Shown: positions 19,399-28,428 of the stretch, piece by piece
Layout: each line of letters starts with the position of its first letter
Numbering within the stretch: the first letter of the stretch is position 1
Source of the DNA: Nostoc sp. CCCryo 231-06
Lineage (GTDB): Bacteria; Cyanobacteriota; Cyanobacteriia; Cyanobacteriales; Nostocaceae
Direction: 5' to 3'
DNA: 61,865 nt
NCBI GenBank assembly: GCA_023522315.1
Contig: JAHCSU010000241.1
Coordinates: 1 to 61,865, forward strand
Position numbers and translations under genes: made by a program
The notes under the pieces: model-generated
What the model saw: the letters and a program-made list of their open reading frames with translations, nothing else
Databases searched by the model: none
What the model was told of the DNA's origin: nothing

Positions 19399-19755
19399 TT
19401 TGGAATGGTTTAAATAAACCGCTCCAAATGCTTTCGGACACAACAAACCGTGTCCGTACTGCTTGGTGAATCTGTTTAGCTTCACTCAATAGATCACCAG
19501 AACAGCCACAACTCCCTTCCCATTGGGAAGGAGTAACTTCTGGAATCAATGCAAGGCGCTACAGCTTTAAGCTGTGTGCAGCAATGCTTTCGTCCAAGCA
19601 ATTGCTCTGGCACTTTCTGGAGGCAGCGCTGTCGGCGGGTTTTCCGATTTTTAGACGCCCATTAATAGGGCTTCCCGGAGGTTGGCTACTGCCGTGTTGC
19701 AGTTGGACTTAAGCGGTTTTTACCACCCAGTATCCGTTAACTGAGACTGACGTAA
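19399..19755 (-). ncRNA. candidate structured RNA, HEARO/omega-like, upstream of rplC
   Basis: No reading frame fits here, but the minus strand holds six stem-loops in about 300 nt: 19688-19703 (ACTGC/GCAGT), 19657-19671 (GCCC/GGGC), 19561-19575 (ACAGCTT/AAGCTGT), 19512-19533 (CTCC-TTCCC/GGGAA-GGAG type), 19436-19455 (GGACAC/GTGTCC) and 19399-19428 (TTTGGA..GGTTTA/TAAACC..TCCAAA). The minus-strand stretch GGTAAAAACCGCTTAAGTCC, then a hairpin, then GCCAACCTCC, resembles from memory the IscB-associated HEARO/omega RNAs that occur in many copies in Nostoc-type genomes. No IscB reading frame adjoins it. The alternative is a cis-acting leader of the ribosomal operon. The rest of the 19304-20240 gap is AT-rich with one palindromic repeat at 20110-20129. 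Confidence 0.45.
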
Positions 19756-20240
19756 TGCCATGAAACCAACATTGCTGCTCAGTTTTTACTTCCTTAAATA
19801 CCTTAAACTATTGTTTAAGATTTAGCCTGCTTTTTCAGAGGCATAGGAGTAAATTTACTCTGGAGCTTTGGATTGGCTTTGATTCTTCGTCCATAAGCTC
19901 TAATGTTGACCTGAAAGCTTTCTTAGTTTACCAGTCTATGATCAATTTGAGTTAGATTATCCAATTTGGATTGAGTAATCAGCTTTTGATGCTAACACTA
20001 TCTCAAAATGACAGTAAGAATGGGGTCTAATTTGCGTCTTTGGTCACAATCTAATAATATAAATTATTTATTTATTTTTGTCTAGTAATTTATAGAGTTA
20101 TTTTTGGGGAGACGCGATGAATCGCGTCTGTACAAGAGTGAGGGAGATGAAGGGGACAAGGGGAAATTATTAAATAAGTCTTTTCTCCATGCCCAATGGG
20201 TAAATAATAGAGATATCTAAGTGGGATAAGACGAAAATCT

Positions 20241-20717
20241 ATGGCACTAATTACCACTGGCAACGGTTTAATCCGCGATCTGGAAAAATTTGGCGCTCTT
20301 GGCGTGTACGTACCTTTGGAAGGGGGTTATGAAGGTCGATATCAGCGCCGACTACGCGCAGCTGGCTATACCACCCTCCACATTACCGCCAGGGGACTGG
20401 GCGATGTAGCTGCGTATCTCACAAGAATTCATGGAGTCAGACCTCCTCATCTTGGCAAAAAAAGTACTGGTAGCGGTGCGGCAGTAGGTCATGTGTACTA
20501 TTTGCCACCAATTATCAATTCTCATCTAGAACAGCTACCACCGAAGTCAAAGGGGCTGGTTTTGTGGATTATTGAAGGGCATATTCTTTCCAATGAGGAA
20601 CTTGAGTATTTAACGAATTTGCCTCAGCTAGAACCACGAGTAAGAGTAGTCATTGAGAGAGGTGGCGATCGCGCCTTTCGTTGGACTTCTCTAGAAAAAA
20701 CTCTCTTAGCTAGTTAG
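20241..20717 (+). CDS. ndhN: NAD(P)H-quinone oxidoreductase subunit N
   Basis: A 158-residue subunit of the cyanobacterial/chloroplast NDH-1 complex, which takes electrons from ferredoxin and serves respiration, cyclic electron flow and CO2 uptake at the thylakoid. The sequence MALITTGNGLIRDLEKFGAL and the later LPPKSKGLVLWIIEGHILSN are typical of NdhN, a peripheral subunit of the oxygenic-photosynthesis-specific part. It is transcribed divergently from the ribosomal cluster. A heptamer repeat block follows the stop. Confidence 0.95.
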   Translation: MALITTGNGLIRDLEKFGALGVYVPLEGGYEGRYQRRLRAAGYTTLHITARGLGDVAAYLTRIHGVRPPHLGKKSTGSGAAVGHVYYLPPIINSHLEQLPPKSKGLVLWIIEGHILSNEELEYLTNLPQLEPRVRVVIERGGDRAFRWTSLEKTLLAS

Positions 20718-20768
20718 TCCTTTTTCGTTAGTCATTAGTCATTAGTCATTTGCTCATGACTAATGACT
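20718..20768. repeat. short tandem heptamer repeats
   Basis: GTCATTA units followed by ATGACTAATGACT after ndhN; the two halves could form the transcript's 3' hairpin. Confidence 0.7.
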
Positions 20769-20854
20769 CACTTCAATCAGCATTTCAATAATGCTGGGTC
20801 GAAAACCACAAGATGCAAAAGTTAAAGCACAGATTGTAATAAAGGCTTTAACGA

Positions 20855-20930
20855 ATTACGTTAGCGTAGCGGTAGCGTTAGCGAAGCGGTAGCGAGGAAC
20901 GAGCGTCCGTAGGAGCGTCATTACGAATTA
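20855..20930. repeat. GC-rich dispersed repeat (GCGTAGCGGTAGCG type)
   Basis: Internally repetitive sequence with GCGTAGCGGTAGCGTTAGCG followed by a copy with GAAGCGGTAGCG, flanked on both sides by ACGAATTA/ACGAATTAC. It lies between the convergent ndhN and ABC permease genes. Confidence 0.6.
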
Positions 20931-20932
20931 TT

Positions 20933-21760
20933 TTAATCTTGTTGGTGAGCGAATTTATAACCACCCCAGAGAGAAAGAGCGATCGCAATCACCAGCAAAA
21001 TCGGTATGCTGTACCAAGGAAACTGGGATAAGGGTAAATGAGCAACCGCACGCAGTCCGATGCTGGCGTAGGTCAGTGGTAACAGGTAAACTACGACTTT
21101 GAGGGCAGCTGGTAATGTACCAGGGTCAAAGAAGGTTGCCCCTAAGAATGACATGGGGATAATTATAAAGTTGTTGTAGAGTCCAACTGATTCGAGCGAT
21201 CGCACACTCAAACCAATAATCACCCCTAACCCAGCAAATACCGAACAATTCAGCACCACTAACAGTAGAAATAGTGGGTTGAGAAAATTCCAGTTTCCAG
21301 TCAACAGCACCGCTACCAAAATCACAGAAGCGGATGTCATCAACCCCCGCACTACTCCCGCCAGCATTTTTCCGATATGTAACGCTAAGGGATGTATAGG
21401 AGTTAACAACAATTCCTCGAAGGTTTTGGTAAATAATCTGTCTCCACAAATCGAAAATGTCGTTCCAGCAAAGCTAACCGTCATCGACGATAGCGCTACC
21501 ATCCCCGGTAATATGAATTCTAAATAGTTGTTATAGTCACCACTAATCCCTGAGCCGGGTTTGATGGAACTACCCAAACCCAAGCCAAAAGCTAAAATAT
21601 ATATCAGTGGGGATATTAAGCCTGATGCAGCAACTGGTAAGATTCTGACACGTAAATCTAACCAATCTCCCCAAAAAATAGTCAGACTATCAGCTAGAAG
21701 GATTTGAAGTTGCGAAGTTTTGAACTTCTTGCTTGAGAATAACGCTCTTTGAGATGTCAC
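20933..21760 (-). CDS. ABC-2 type transporter permease
   Basis: A 275-residue inner-membrane permease of the ABC-2 (NodJ/DrrB) type with about six hydrophobic segments. The fourth/fifth-segment signature LYNNFIIIPMSFLGATFFDPGTLP-like region (shown only in part: PMSFLGATFFDPGTLPAALK) is diagnostic. It should work with an ATPase subunit, but none is adjacent in this window. The substrate cannot be told from sequence; exporters of polysaccharide, lipid or drug belong to this family. Confidence 0.85.
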   Translation of the reverse strand: MTSQRALFSSKKFKTSQLQILLADSLTIFWGDWLDLRVRILPVAASGLISPLIYILAFGLGLGSSIKPGSGISGDYNNYLEFILPGMVALSSMTVSFAGTTFSICGDRLFTKTFEELLLTPIHPLALHIGKMLAGVVRGLMTSASVILVAVLLTGNWNFLNPLFLLLVVLNCSVFAGLGVIIGLSVRSLESVGLYNNFIIIPMSFLGATFFDPGTLPAALKVVVYLLPLTYASIGLRAVAHLPLSQFPWYSIPILLVIAIALSLWGGYKFAHQQD

Positions 21761-22318
21761 TTGCTTCCAATTAGTTATTAAAAGTTTATTAAATTTTAAT
21801 TTACATCGTTTGACATATAAATTACTAGGTGTAACAAAAATATCTCATACGAATACGAAAAATCCGTCTTGGAAAGTTATAAGCACAGGTTTCCTCCGCT
21901 CAGACTTTTCGCAAAATTACAAACAAAAAGCTAGATAATTCAAGCATTCTGACTGCATCATTTGTGCAAATTGAGTCAAGACTATCTGATGGATATTAAA
22001 AATATGCTATAATTAGTTAATAAAATATAAAAACTAAAAACAGTTGCTCTATGATTTGCATGTGAAGCATCACAAAGGTAAAAAGAATTCCTTAATCGGC
22101 AAATAAATAAAAAGACTTACCAATTCTTCAAGATGGAAACAATAACCGATAAGGTTGAAATTCTGTCCAGATATCTATATAAGTTCCTATTTTTATCATT
22201 TAAGAAGAATACTGCCCAACAAGTCGCAGACAATTACAGTTAAGAATAGGCATACTGAAAGAGGGAGAAAACTTTAGACCACTCCCTTCCAAATCGGCGT
22301 GAAGGTGATTAAGCAACA
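21761..22318. other. AT-rich intergenic region, no gene seen
   Basis: This 558-bp divergent spacer lies between the permease gene and the DUF3172 gene. It contains no convincing frame. A TATAAT at about 22010-22015 on the plus strand and a GAAGGTG Shine-Dalgarno-like motif near 22301 could serve the gene starting at 22319. Otherwise I see nothing specific. Confidence 0.5.
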
Positions 22319-22858
22319 ATGAGACGTAAACCCACTGGTAAATCGGCTACTACTTCTAAACCCTCTATTTTCCAATCGCCAATGTTTAACCTCTTTACCA
22401 TCGCAATTATGGGAGGGGTGTTGATTTTGGGAATTGGGATTGGCATTGCTTTTAGTTCGACAACCACGTTGGCTCCATCAAATGTGGCTTCCCGTGAATT
22501 CATTGATTTGAAAGCACCTAACCCTGAGATTTGCGTGCAGAACGGAGCCAGCGCTATGGTGATGGACGCTAGACTGTTTGTCACTCTTAACCCCTTCAAC
22601 GTTTATGTTGCCCAGCCTAGTATGCGTCCTGGATGCGTGATCCGACAAAACAACTGGGCAATTTTAGAGCAACGTAAGCTGATAACATCTGATCAGGTAA
22701 GAGATTGCAAAAATCGCCTGAACACTTTTGGTTTTACAGGTAACTTGGACAGTGACAAACCTGATATTAGGTGTATATATCAGAATGAAGCTGCTCAAAA
22801 CTTTTTCACGGCTCAACCAGGAGCAGTTGGAACACCTCAAGAAACTGACAGATTTTAG
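22319..22858 (+). CDS. DUF3172 family membrane-anchored protein
   Basis: A 179-residue protein with one transmembrane segment at about residues 27-48 (NLFTIAIMGGVLILGIGIGI) and a C-terminal domain of about 115 residues outside the membrane or in the lumen. That domain has three cysteines in conserved settings (PEICVQNGASAMVMDAR, RPGCVIRQNNW, RDCKNRL). I recognise it as the cyanobacterial DUF3172 family; function is unknown. The N-terminus is Lys/Ser/Thr-rich and probably cytoplasmic. Confidence 0.75.
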   Translation: MRRKPTGKSATTSKPSIFQSPMFNLFTIAIMGGVLILGIGIGIAFSSTTTLAPSNVASREFIDLKAPNPEICVQNGASAMVMDARLFVTLNPFNVYVAQPSMRPGCVIRQNNWAILEQRKLITSDQVRDCKNRLNTFGFTGNLDSDKPDIRCIYQNEAAQNFFTAQPGAVGTPQETDRF

Positions 22859-22916
22859 AATTGGGAATTGGGAATGGGGCATTGGGCATTAGTTATTCTT
22901 CTCCCCCTGCTCCCTA

Positions 22917-23777
22917 CTATCTATTTTTAGGAAGGGGTTGACCAAACTCGATTACCTGGGGATTGGGAACATTGGGGATAGTTGGAACTGGAAATTCCGA
23001 CATACCAAAAGGAGGAATGCTATTTAAGGTACCGGGTTGATTTGGGAAAGAAGGAGGGGGAAGAATCAAAGCAGGTTGTTGAGAGGATGTATTAGGAGTT
23101 AAGGGAGGTACGGTTACAAAAGGCTGGGCTGAATTATTAGTAATTGTTGAGGGCAGGTCATTTGAGATAGGCGGAACTGTAAGTAAGGGCGCTTGTAGAT
23201 TAGTAGTGGTTACGGGTAGGTTAGTAGGCGGCTTTTTGGGTGTTTGAGGTTGTTTCTTGGGTGAAGGTGGGGAGTTACCTGGTTTAACGGCAGTAGTTTT
23301 AGCAGAAATAACCGGACGTAATACCCAGCGAGTGGAGTTTTTCCGGGAAACGGGTTGCAGTTGTATGTGTTTGGGATTAAAAACAGTCCCTGGTGCTAAA
23401 TCTAGAACAATGCGTGTGTCATTTGCATTCAGTTGAGAAACGCGAATGCTTTTGATTGCTCCAGAATAATTTTGTTGCGTGGTAACTTTGCCCAACTTAG
23501 TATTCGGTAAATCTACAACAAGCCGAGAGGGTTGGGTAAGGTAGAAATAACGGGGGGTTGTGCCTGCTGAGAGGGTAATTTCGAGTTGCTGTGTTTTTGG
23601 GGAAAAACGCCAATTATCTAGCTTTGCCACTGGTGTAGCAGCAGTAGTGCAAGTTTCGAGCGCGATCGCTGCACAAAAGCCTAATAGACTGATGCTAAAT
23701 AGCTGGTTGCGCCATTGGCAAAATTGCCTAGTTTTTAGTTCCTGATCCATTCTTTTTATCTGCTCCATAAAACCCAT
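22917..23777 (-). CDS. AMIN-domain protein with proline-rich tail
   Basis: A 286-residue exported protein. A hydrophobic stretch at about residues 24-45 is a signal peptide or anchor. An AMIN domain follows at about 50-150 (FYLTQPSRLVVDLPNTKLGK and RIVLDLAPGTVF); AMIN domains bind peptidoglycan and occur on amidases and secretins. Residues 165-286 are Pro/Thr/Asn-rich, low in complexity and probably span the wall. No catalytic domain is present, so it is likely a wall-binding or structural protein. Confidence 0.8.
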   Translation of the reverse strand: MGFMEQIKRMDQELKTRQFCQWRNQLFSISLLGFCAAIALETCTTAATPVAKLDNWRFSPKTQQLEITLSAGTTPRYFYLTQPSRLVVDLPNTKLGKVTTQQNYSGAIKSIRVSQLNANDTRIVLDLAPGTVFNPKHIQLQPVSRKNSTRWVLRPVISAKTTAVKPGNSPPSPKKQPQTPKKPPTNLPVTTTNLQAPLLTVPPISNDLPSTITNNSAQPFVTVPPLTPNTSSQQPALILPPPSFPNQPGTLNSIPPFGMSEFPVPTIPNVPNPQVIEFGQPLPKNR

Positions 23778-23821
23778 ACAATGCGCTCACATTGCTGTTT
23801 ACTTCGCGCTTCCAATCTCAA

Positions 23822-23865
23822 AGACGCGATTCATCGCGTCTTTACAAACGCGATTCATCGCGTTT
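23822..23865. repeat. two tandem 20-bp palindromes
   Basis: AGACGCGATTCATCGCGTCT followed 4 bp later by AAACGCGATTCATCGCGTTT. The second copy has compensatory changes in both arms (AGACG/CGTCT to AAACG/CGTTT), so its hairpin is kept. Confidence 0.85.
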
Positions 23866-23881
23866 TTACCCACTCCCCAAT

Positions 23882-24364
23882 TCAATTAGCTTTTTCGGGC
23901 ACAGCAGTAAATTTCAGAGGTTGTGGAATACCATTTACGGTTAATTGACCTGTCATATTACTTTTATCCACAAGTTGCATTTGAATTGTGACTGAGTTCA
24001 GGGAATCATTTTGGGGGCGAGGAATATTACAAAGGATTGATTTACCAACTTTTCCAGATAAATTTAACTGTTGATTTCGGAAGATGCCTGCCAGAGAGTG
24101 CTTTTCGTCAGTATCGGCGTTAGCGTTTGCCGATAATACAGAGGCATTTAGGTAAATACCCGATTGCTGAATCTTTAACGTTAGAGTATCCGATTTTTCA
24201 CAGTTAGGCAAATTCTCTGACAAGGTTAGACGATACAGACCGTTAATTGGCGGCGGAGCCTTGAGATTGTTTTCCCCGTAAACGGTTACAGTTTTAAACA
24301 ACACTAGCACTGAAGTTATTGCTACTCCGTAAAAAGTTAAAGATTTGAGGTTGAAATGATTCAT
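23882..24364 (-). CDS. secreted protein of unknown function
   Basis: A 160-residue protein if it starts at ATG 24364 (MNHFNLKSLTFYGVAITSVL). A GAGGAG Shine-Dalgarno lies about 9 nt upstream, inside the end of the antiporter gene; a longer TTG-started frame begins at 24373. The N-terminal hydrophobic segment looks like a signal peptide. The remainder is a Ser/Asn-rich beta-type sequence with two cysteines (NCEKS, LCNIP) that could form a disulphide. I recognise no family. The 5-bp gap after the antiporter stop suggests coupled translation and a linked job. Confidence 0.65.
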   Translation of the reverse strand: MNHFNLKSLTFYGVAITSVLVLFKTVTVYGENNLKAPPPINGLYRLTLSENLPNCEKSDTLTLKIQQSGIYLNASVLSANANADTDEKHSLAGIFRNQQLNLSGKVGKSILCNIPRPQNDSLNSVTIQMQLVDKSNMTGQLTVNGIPQPLKFTAVPEKAN

Positions 24365-24369
24365 GAATT

Positions 24370-26568
24370 TCAACTCCTCAATGTTGGCTCTTGACTACTA
24401 ACTTCAGGAAGCATAGAGGCAAGGTGAGCGGTGACTTGGCTGTAGCGGCGGGTTATCAGCAGGGAGGAACGACATTGGATGGCTAGTTGATCTGTATATC
24501 TTCCCAAGGTTTGACGCTCGATACCCCAAGCGCGGCTGGTGCCAGCAATAGTTAGGTCAACACCTTCTGAGGCTTGAATTACGGCTTGGATTGGTTCTGG
24601 GGCTTCGACAATTTTAATTTCAATGCGATCGCGTACACTGGTAGGTAATTGCTCCATCATGGTGTGCAGTTCGTAACTTAATTCTTCTCTAGTATGATTT
24701 GTTGCTATCTGTAATATCTGCAACATACAAGTCTCACGATTGATTAGCAGTCTCAGAGCTAGTATTAGTACTAAATCATCATGGATATTTGCAGAATAAG
24801 GTACCAATAAACTTTCTAATTGCTGTTTGCCTTTATCTACAAACACTGCTACATCCACTGGTGCGGTGGTAAGCATTTGTCCGACTCGTCCACCTAAACG
24901 ATTACTACTAAAAGCTGGCCGATGCCAGCCCACGAGAATTAAATCAGCTTGTTCTAATGTGGCAATTTGTGCTGTTTCGCGGGCAACATTGCTGGATATG
25001 CGAACGATAGGATGCACACAAGAACGAGTTTCTGGCGGTTCGAGAGTATTAATTAATTCTTGTAGCTGGTGGCGGCGCTGGGCGATTAATCTGTCTGCTT
25101 CAACTGGGGTACTTTCAAAAGCATAATCTTCTTCAAATTCAATCAGGCTAAGAGGGTTAACAATGGCAGGATATCGGTAATTGAGAGCGATACCTACGGC
25201 GGGTTGCGCCAACGCTACTGCCAACTGTACTAAACCTTTTTGGGTACTTGGATTAGCCACTGGCACTAAAATTCGGAAAGCATGAGGGGAAGTTTCACTT
25301 GCAGCAGAGGTTTCTGCTTCCAACTCTGGTTCCATAACATCTAACCTGATCAGCTTTTTCGGATATGTCCATTCCAGCAGTGGCGAGGTCATGAATGTAG
25401 TTACCAATGCCATAATTACCAGCATGGTAAATATTAAAGGGGAAATTACTCCTAACTCTAGACCAATGTTTAGCACTATCAACTCAGTCAAGCCGCGAGT
25501 ATTCATTAACCAACCGAGTGCCGAGGCTTCCCGTTTACTAATGCCACTGACACGGGCCGCTACATAAGTGCCAATATATTTGCCTGCGATCGCCACTCCT
25601 AAAATCAACGCACACAAAAGCCACAATTCTGGACGGTTGAGCAAGCCAATCTGTGTCTTTAAACCACTGTAGGCAAAAAATATTGGCAGCAAGAATATCA
25701 AAACAAAATCTTCGGTTTTTACTGCCAATTCCCGAACTAAATCTTCATTCTTGGGCATTGCTGCTCCCAATAAAAATGCCCCAAAAATTAAGTGAATACC
25801 AATTAGTTCGGTGATTAGTGCCGACGCAACCACGCCCATATAAATCCCAGCTAACAGCAATTGGCTGAGACGTCCCGCACGGAGGTAGTATTTGGCAAGG
25901 CGTTGGAGAAACCAACGTCCCGCCGTCAACATCAAGCCGATGTAAACTATGCTGGCGATAATTGTGGGTATAGCACCAACAAAGTCACCAGTTCTAGCTA
26001 CTGCGATCGCTACTGCTAACAAACACCAAGCTGTCACATCATCCACGGCTGCACAAGTTAACGCCAATGTTCCTAAACGCGTTCCTTGTAAATTGTTTTC
26101 AGTAATGATTCGTACCAACACTGGAAAGGCAGTAATCGACATCGCCGCCCCCAAAAATAAAGCGAAAGCGGTGAAGGATACACTTGCATTGGAAACTAGG
26201 GGATAAAGGATCACCGCTAGCAATGTTCCTAAAGAAAACGGCACCAAAATGCTGACATGAGAAGTTAAAACTGCTACTTCTAATTGTCCGCTAAGGTATT
26301 TGGGATTAAGTTCTAGCCCAATCAGAAACATGAAAAATATTAGTCCCACCTGAGACAAAACATTTAAAAAAGGAATAGTTTCTGGTGGAAACAAGGAAAC
26401 TGCTAAATCGGGAGCAACTAAACCAAATAAAGATGGGCCGAGCATAATCCCGGCGACAATCTCACCAATTACCAGTGGTTGCTTAATGGAACGGAATCCT
26501 AGCCCTACTAGCCGTGAAAGTCCAATAATAATCAGCACTTCAACCAGAACGAGAATAACTATGTGCAT
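24370..26568 (-). CDS. cation:proton antiporter (CPA2/Kef type) with universal stress domains
   Basis: A 732-residue membrane protein. Residues 1 to about 395 form the Na+/H+ exchanger domain with about 12 helices; the ion-binding Asp pair is visible in CAAVDDVTAWCLLA. The cytoplasmic half holds two universal-stress-protein-like domains, about 430-555 (FRILVPVANPSTQKGLVQLA) and 590-715 (LESLLVPYSANIHDDLVLIL), which may sense nucleotides. Expected role: exchange of Na+ or K+ for protons in pH or salt homeostasis. It precedes a small secreted protein and an AMIN protein on the same strand. Confidence 0.9.
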   Translation of the reverse strand: MHIVILVLVEVLIIIGLSRLVGLGFRSIKQPLVIGEIVAGIMLGPSLFGLVAPDLAVSLFPPETIPFLNVLSQVGLIFFMFLIGLELNPKYLSGQLEVAVLTSHVSILVPFSLGTLLAVILYPLVSNASVSFTAFALFLGAAMSITAFPVLVRIITENNLQGTRLGTLALTCAAVDDVTAWCLLAVAIAVARTGDFVGAIPTIIASIVYIGLMLTAGRWFLQRLAKYYLRAGRLSQLLLAGIYMGVVASALITELIGIHLIFGAFLLGAAMPKNEDLVRELAVKTEDFVLIFLLPIFFAYSGLKTQIGLLNRPELWLLCALILGVAIAGKYIGTYVAARVSGISKREASALGWLMNTRGLTELIVLNIGLELGVISPLIFTMLVIMALVTTFMTSPLLEWTYPKKLIRLDVMEPELEAETSAASETSPHAFRILVPVANPSTQKGLVQLAVALAQPAVGIALNYRYPAIVNPLSLIEFEEDYAFESTPVEADRLIAQRRHQLQELINTLEPPETRSCVHPIVRISSNVARETAQIATLEQADLILVGWHRPAFSSNRLGGRVGQMLTTAPVDVAVFVDKGKQQLESLLVPYSANIHDDLVLILALRLLINRETCMLQILQIATNHTREELSYELHTMMEQLPTSVRDRIEIKIVEAPEPIQAVIQASEGVDLTIAGTSRAWGIERQTLGRYTDQLAIQCRSSLLITRRYSQVTAHLASMLPEVSSQEPTLRS

Positions 26569-26885
26569 GGTTTCCTCAAAATTAACTATCTGGTTTCTCT
26601 AAGATGATTCTTTAAAAGACTGGAAAATATCAAGCTTGTTAGATACACCCAAGGGTAATTTGTGCTTGGTTGTCATGTCAATTGCTATTACGATTCATCT
26701 GTAGCCATAAAACATAAGTTATGATGATTTTAAGAGATAAATATAGAATAACTCCCTAATTAATGATGTTAACAAAAAGAGGTAATAGGTAGTTAATTTG
26801 TAATAGGTTTAAACGCCACTATAAAGAAATTAGCGGTTATACCCAGAGTCAAAGCAGAGAATTTTACTCTTATTTTTAAATTTGT
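26569..26885. other. AT-rich region upstream of the antiporter gene
   Basis: 317 bp with no convincing coding frame. It must contain the promoter of the antiporter gene, but I see no clear -35/-10 pair. Confidence 0.4.
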
Positions 26886-27008
26886 TTAAGCGGAATACTT
26901 TTCATAGCTTGTACCTTGCAACAAAAAGGCAATCAGTGGTGATGCCATGAGCGTAGTAATGACTGCCATAATAACCATGATAGTGAATAAAGTTGGGGTA
27001 ATTATACC
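26886..27008 (-). pseudogene. remnant of a Kef-type cation:proton antiporter
   Basis: The frame reads GIITPTLFTIMVIMAVITTL and then MASPLIAFLLQGTSYEKYSA. It aligns well with the last membrane segment of the neighbouring antiporter (GVISPLIFTMLVIMALVTTF then MTSPLLEW). The residues ahead of it in the open frame do not match the family. So about 40 codons of the C-terminal part of a second antiporter survive, next to a complete one. Tandem duplication followed by deletion is the simplest explanation. Confidence 0.75.
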
Positions 27009-27052
27009 TTGCCTCTGCGGTCTTAATAATAAGTCTTTAAGTGGGCACGATA

Positions 27053-27487
27053 TTACAACCACTCCCCACCCCGGAAACGCCAACGGGGAAAGATAATTCG
27101 CATCAGGCTTTGTGAACTAATAAAAACTGCTAGCCACACGACAGAATAGTGCAATAAAAAAACTGCTAACGGGAGTTCTTCTTTAGGTAAAGGTATTGGT
27201 AAGAAGCCAAACAGTTTTACTCCACAGAACACAAATATTAATTCCCATATACCAGCTAAGAGTTGATAAACTGCGGGCCAATCCCTGTCCCATCGGAATT
27301 TTTGGAGATAGTTATAAAGCACATCCCAACCTAAGCCAAAGACGGCGACATAAACAAGTATCCAAAAATAAACCGAGTTAGCACTAGAACCAATCCAACC
27401 CATTACAAAGGGCAAAGACACAAGTACGCCCACCGTTGCAAGTAATAATAATCGAGTTTGCCAACGACCAAATAAAGTTGGTGTCAT
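27053..27487 (-). CDS. conserved membrane protein, unknown function
   Basis: A 144-residue protein with about four hydrophobic segments (for example LLLLATVGVLVSLPFVMGWI, VYFWILVYVAVFGLGWDVLY and PLAVFLLHYSVVWLAVFISS) and a basic C-terminus PRWRFRGGEW. I do not recognise a named family. Its 3' end meets the antiporter remnant, so it may once have been co-transcribed with that gene. Confidence 0.6.
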   Translation of the reverse strand: MTPTLFGRWQTRLLLLATVGVLVSLPFVMGWIGSSANSVYFWILVYVAVFGLGWDVLYNYLQKFRWDRDWPAVYQLLAGIWELIFVFCGVKLFGFLPIPLPKEELPLAVFLLHYSVVWLAVFISSQSLMRIIFPRWRFRGGEWL

Positions 27488-27552
27488 AGGAGTTAGGAGT
27501 TAGGAGTTAGAAGTTAGAAGTTAGGAATTAGGAGTTAGGAGTTAGGAGTTAG
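27486..27552. repeat. GAGTTAG heptamer repeats
   Basis: About nine near-perfect tandem 7-bp units (AGTTAGG / AGTTAGA) directly upstream of the 144-residue membrane protein gene, ending at its start codon. Confidence 0.85.
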
Positions 27553-27708
27553 AGTTTTTATAGATGGATTGTGAAAGGATGTTACACCTAGTTTCATTGA
27601 AAATTTAGCAAGGTTGTGGTGCTTTTTTCGAGGATGGCAAATACGAGAATATAGGCTAACCCCAAAGCACCAATATAATTATTAGGATGGTTTAAGATGA
27701 TAATTAAG

Positions 27709-28428
27709 TTAAGAATTGTAAGCTGCATTGGCAAAGCCTACTGAATGTATTGCATCCCAATTGATCACATCTTCTAGCAAAGCTTGATAACCTAGTGTAT
27801 TGGGATGAAGACCATCTTCACTCAAACGTTTAAGGCGCCAATTTTCACCGCTTTCCATCCATTGCTCAAAAATATCTAAATAGGGAATCTGGCGTTTGGT
27901 ACAAGCAATTCGAGTTGCTTCTTTGTAGCGGTACTGATCGGCATGATTATAGTAAAAACAATCTAAAAATGGCATCTTGGCTTCATCCACTGGCACCATG
28001 CCCACAAATAACACAGGACATAGTTGCTGTGCTAAATCTAAAAGAGTTGCAATTTCTTTTTCAAACAATGTAAAATCTGTGTAACTTCGACCATCAAGAC
28101 GCGCCAACCGCGCTGAGTCATTCACGCCTACTGATAAAATAATCAAGTCAGGGACACGATTTCGCAGTTCACCCCGGTGGCGAAATTCAACTTCTAGCCT
28201 TTGGGCTACTTGTTGCGTGCAATCCCCCCGCACCCCTAAATTATAAAGAACATGACCGGCACTATCCGGCAACATCCACCATCGCCGTAGTTGCTCGATC
28301 CAGCCTCCTTTCTCCGGATCGCCGAATCCATAAATTAAGCTGTCCCCCAGTGCGACAATCTTCATTGGCTGAAAGTCATTTGGTGGTACAGACACCTGCA
28401 TTGAGGAAGAAGCTAGAAATGTGTGCAT
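27709..28428 (-). CDS. SGNH/GDSL-family hydrolase
   Basis: Up to 239 residues. All SGNH blocks are visible: block I GDSLIYGFGDPEKGGW (nucleophile Ser), block II with NLGVRGD, block III LSVGVNDSARL (Gly-x-Asn) and block V DGLHPNTLGY (catalytic Asp and His). The family covers esterases, lipases and acyl-hydrolases; the substrate is unknown. The start is uncertain: ATG codons at 28428, 28401 and 28365 all fit, and the last one sits right before the conserved KIVALGDS. No signal peptide, so it is probably cytoplasmic. Confidence 0.88.
   Translation of the reverse strand: MHTFLASSSMQVSVPPNDFQPMKIVALGDSLIYGFGDPEKGGWIEQLRRWWMLPDSAGHVLYNLGVRGDCTQQVAQRLEVEFRHRGELRNRVPDLIILSVGVNDSARLARLDGRSYTDFTLFEKEIATLLDLAQQLCPVLFVGMVPVDEAKMPFLDCFYYNHADQYRYKEATRIACTKRQIPYLDIFEQWMESGENWRLKRLSEDGLHPNTLGYQALLEDVINWDAIHSVGFANAAYNS

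Noticed and set aside
19304-19755. rnpB, tmRNA or 6S RNA upstream of rplC
   Set aside because: None of their conserved cores (for example the RNase P GAGGAAAGTCC block or the tmRNA tag region) is visible.
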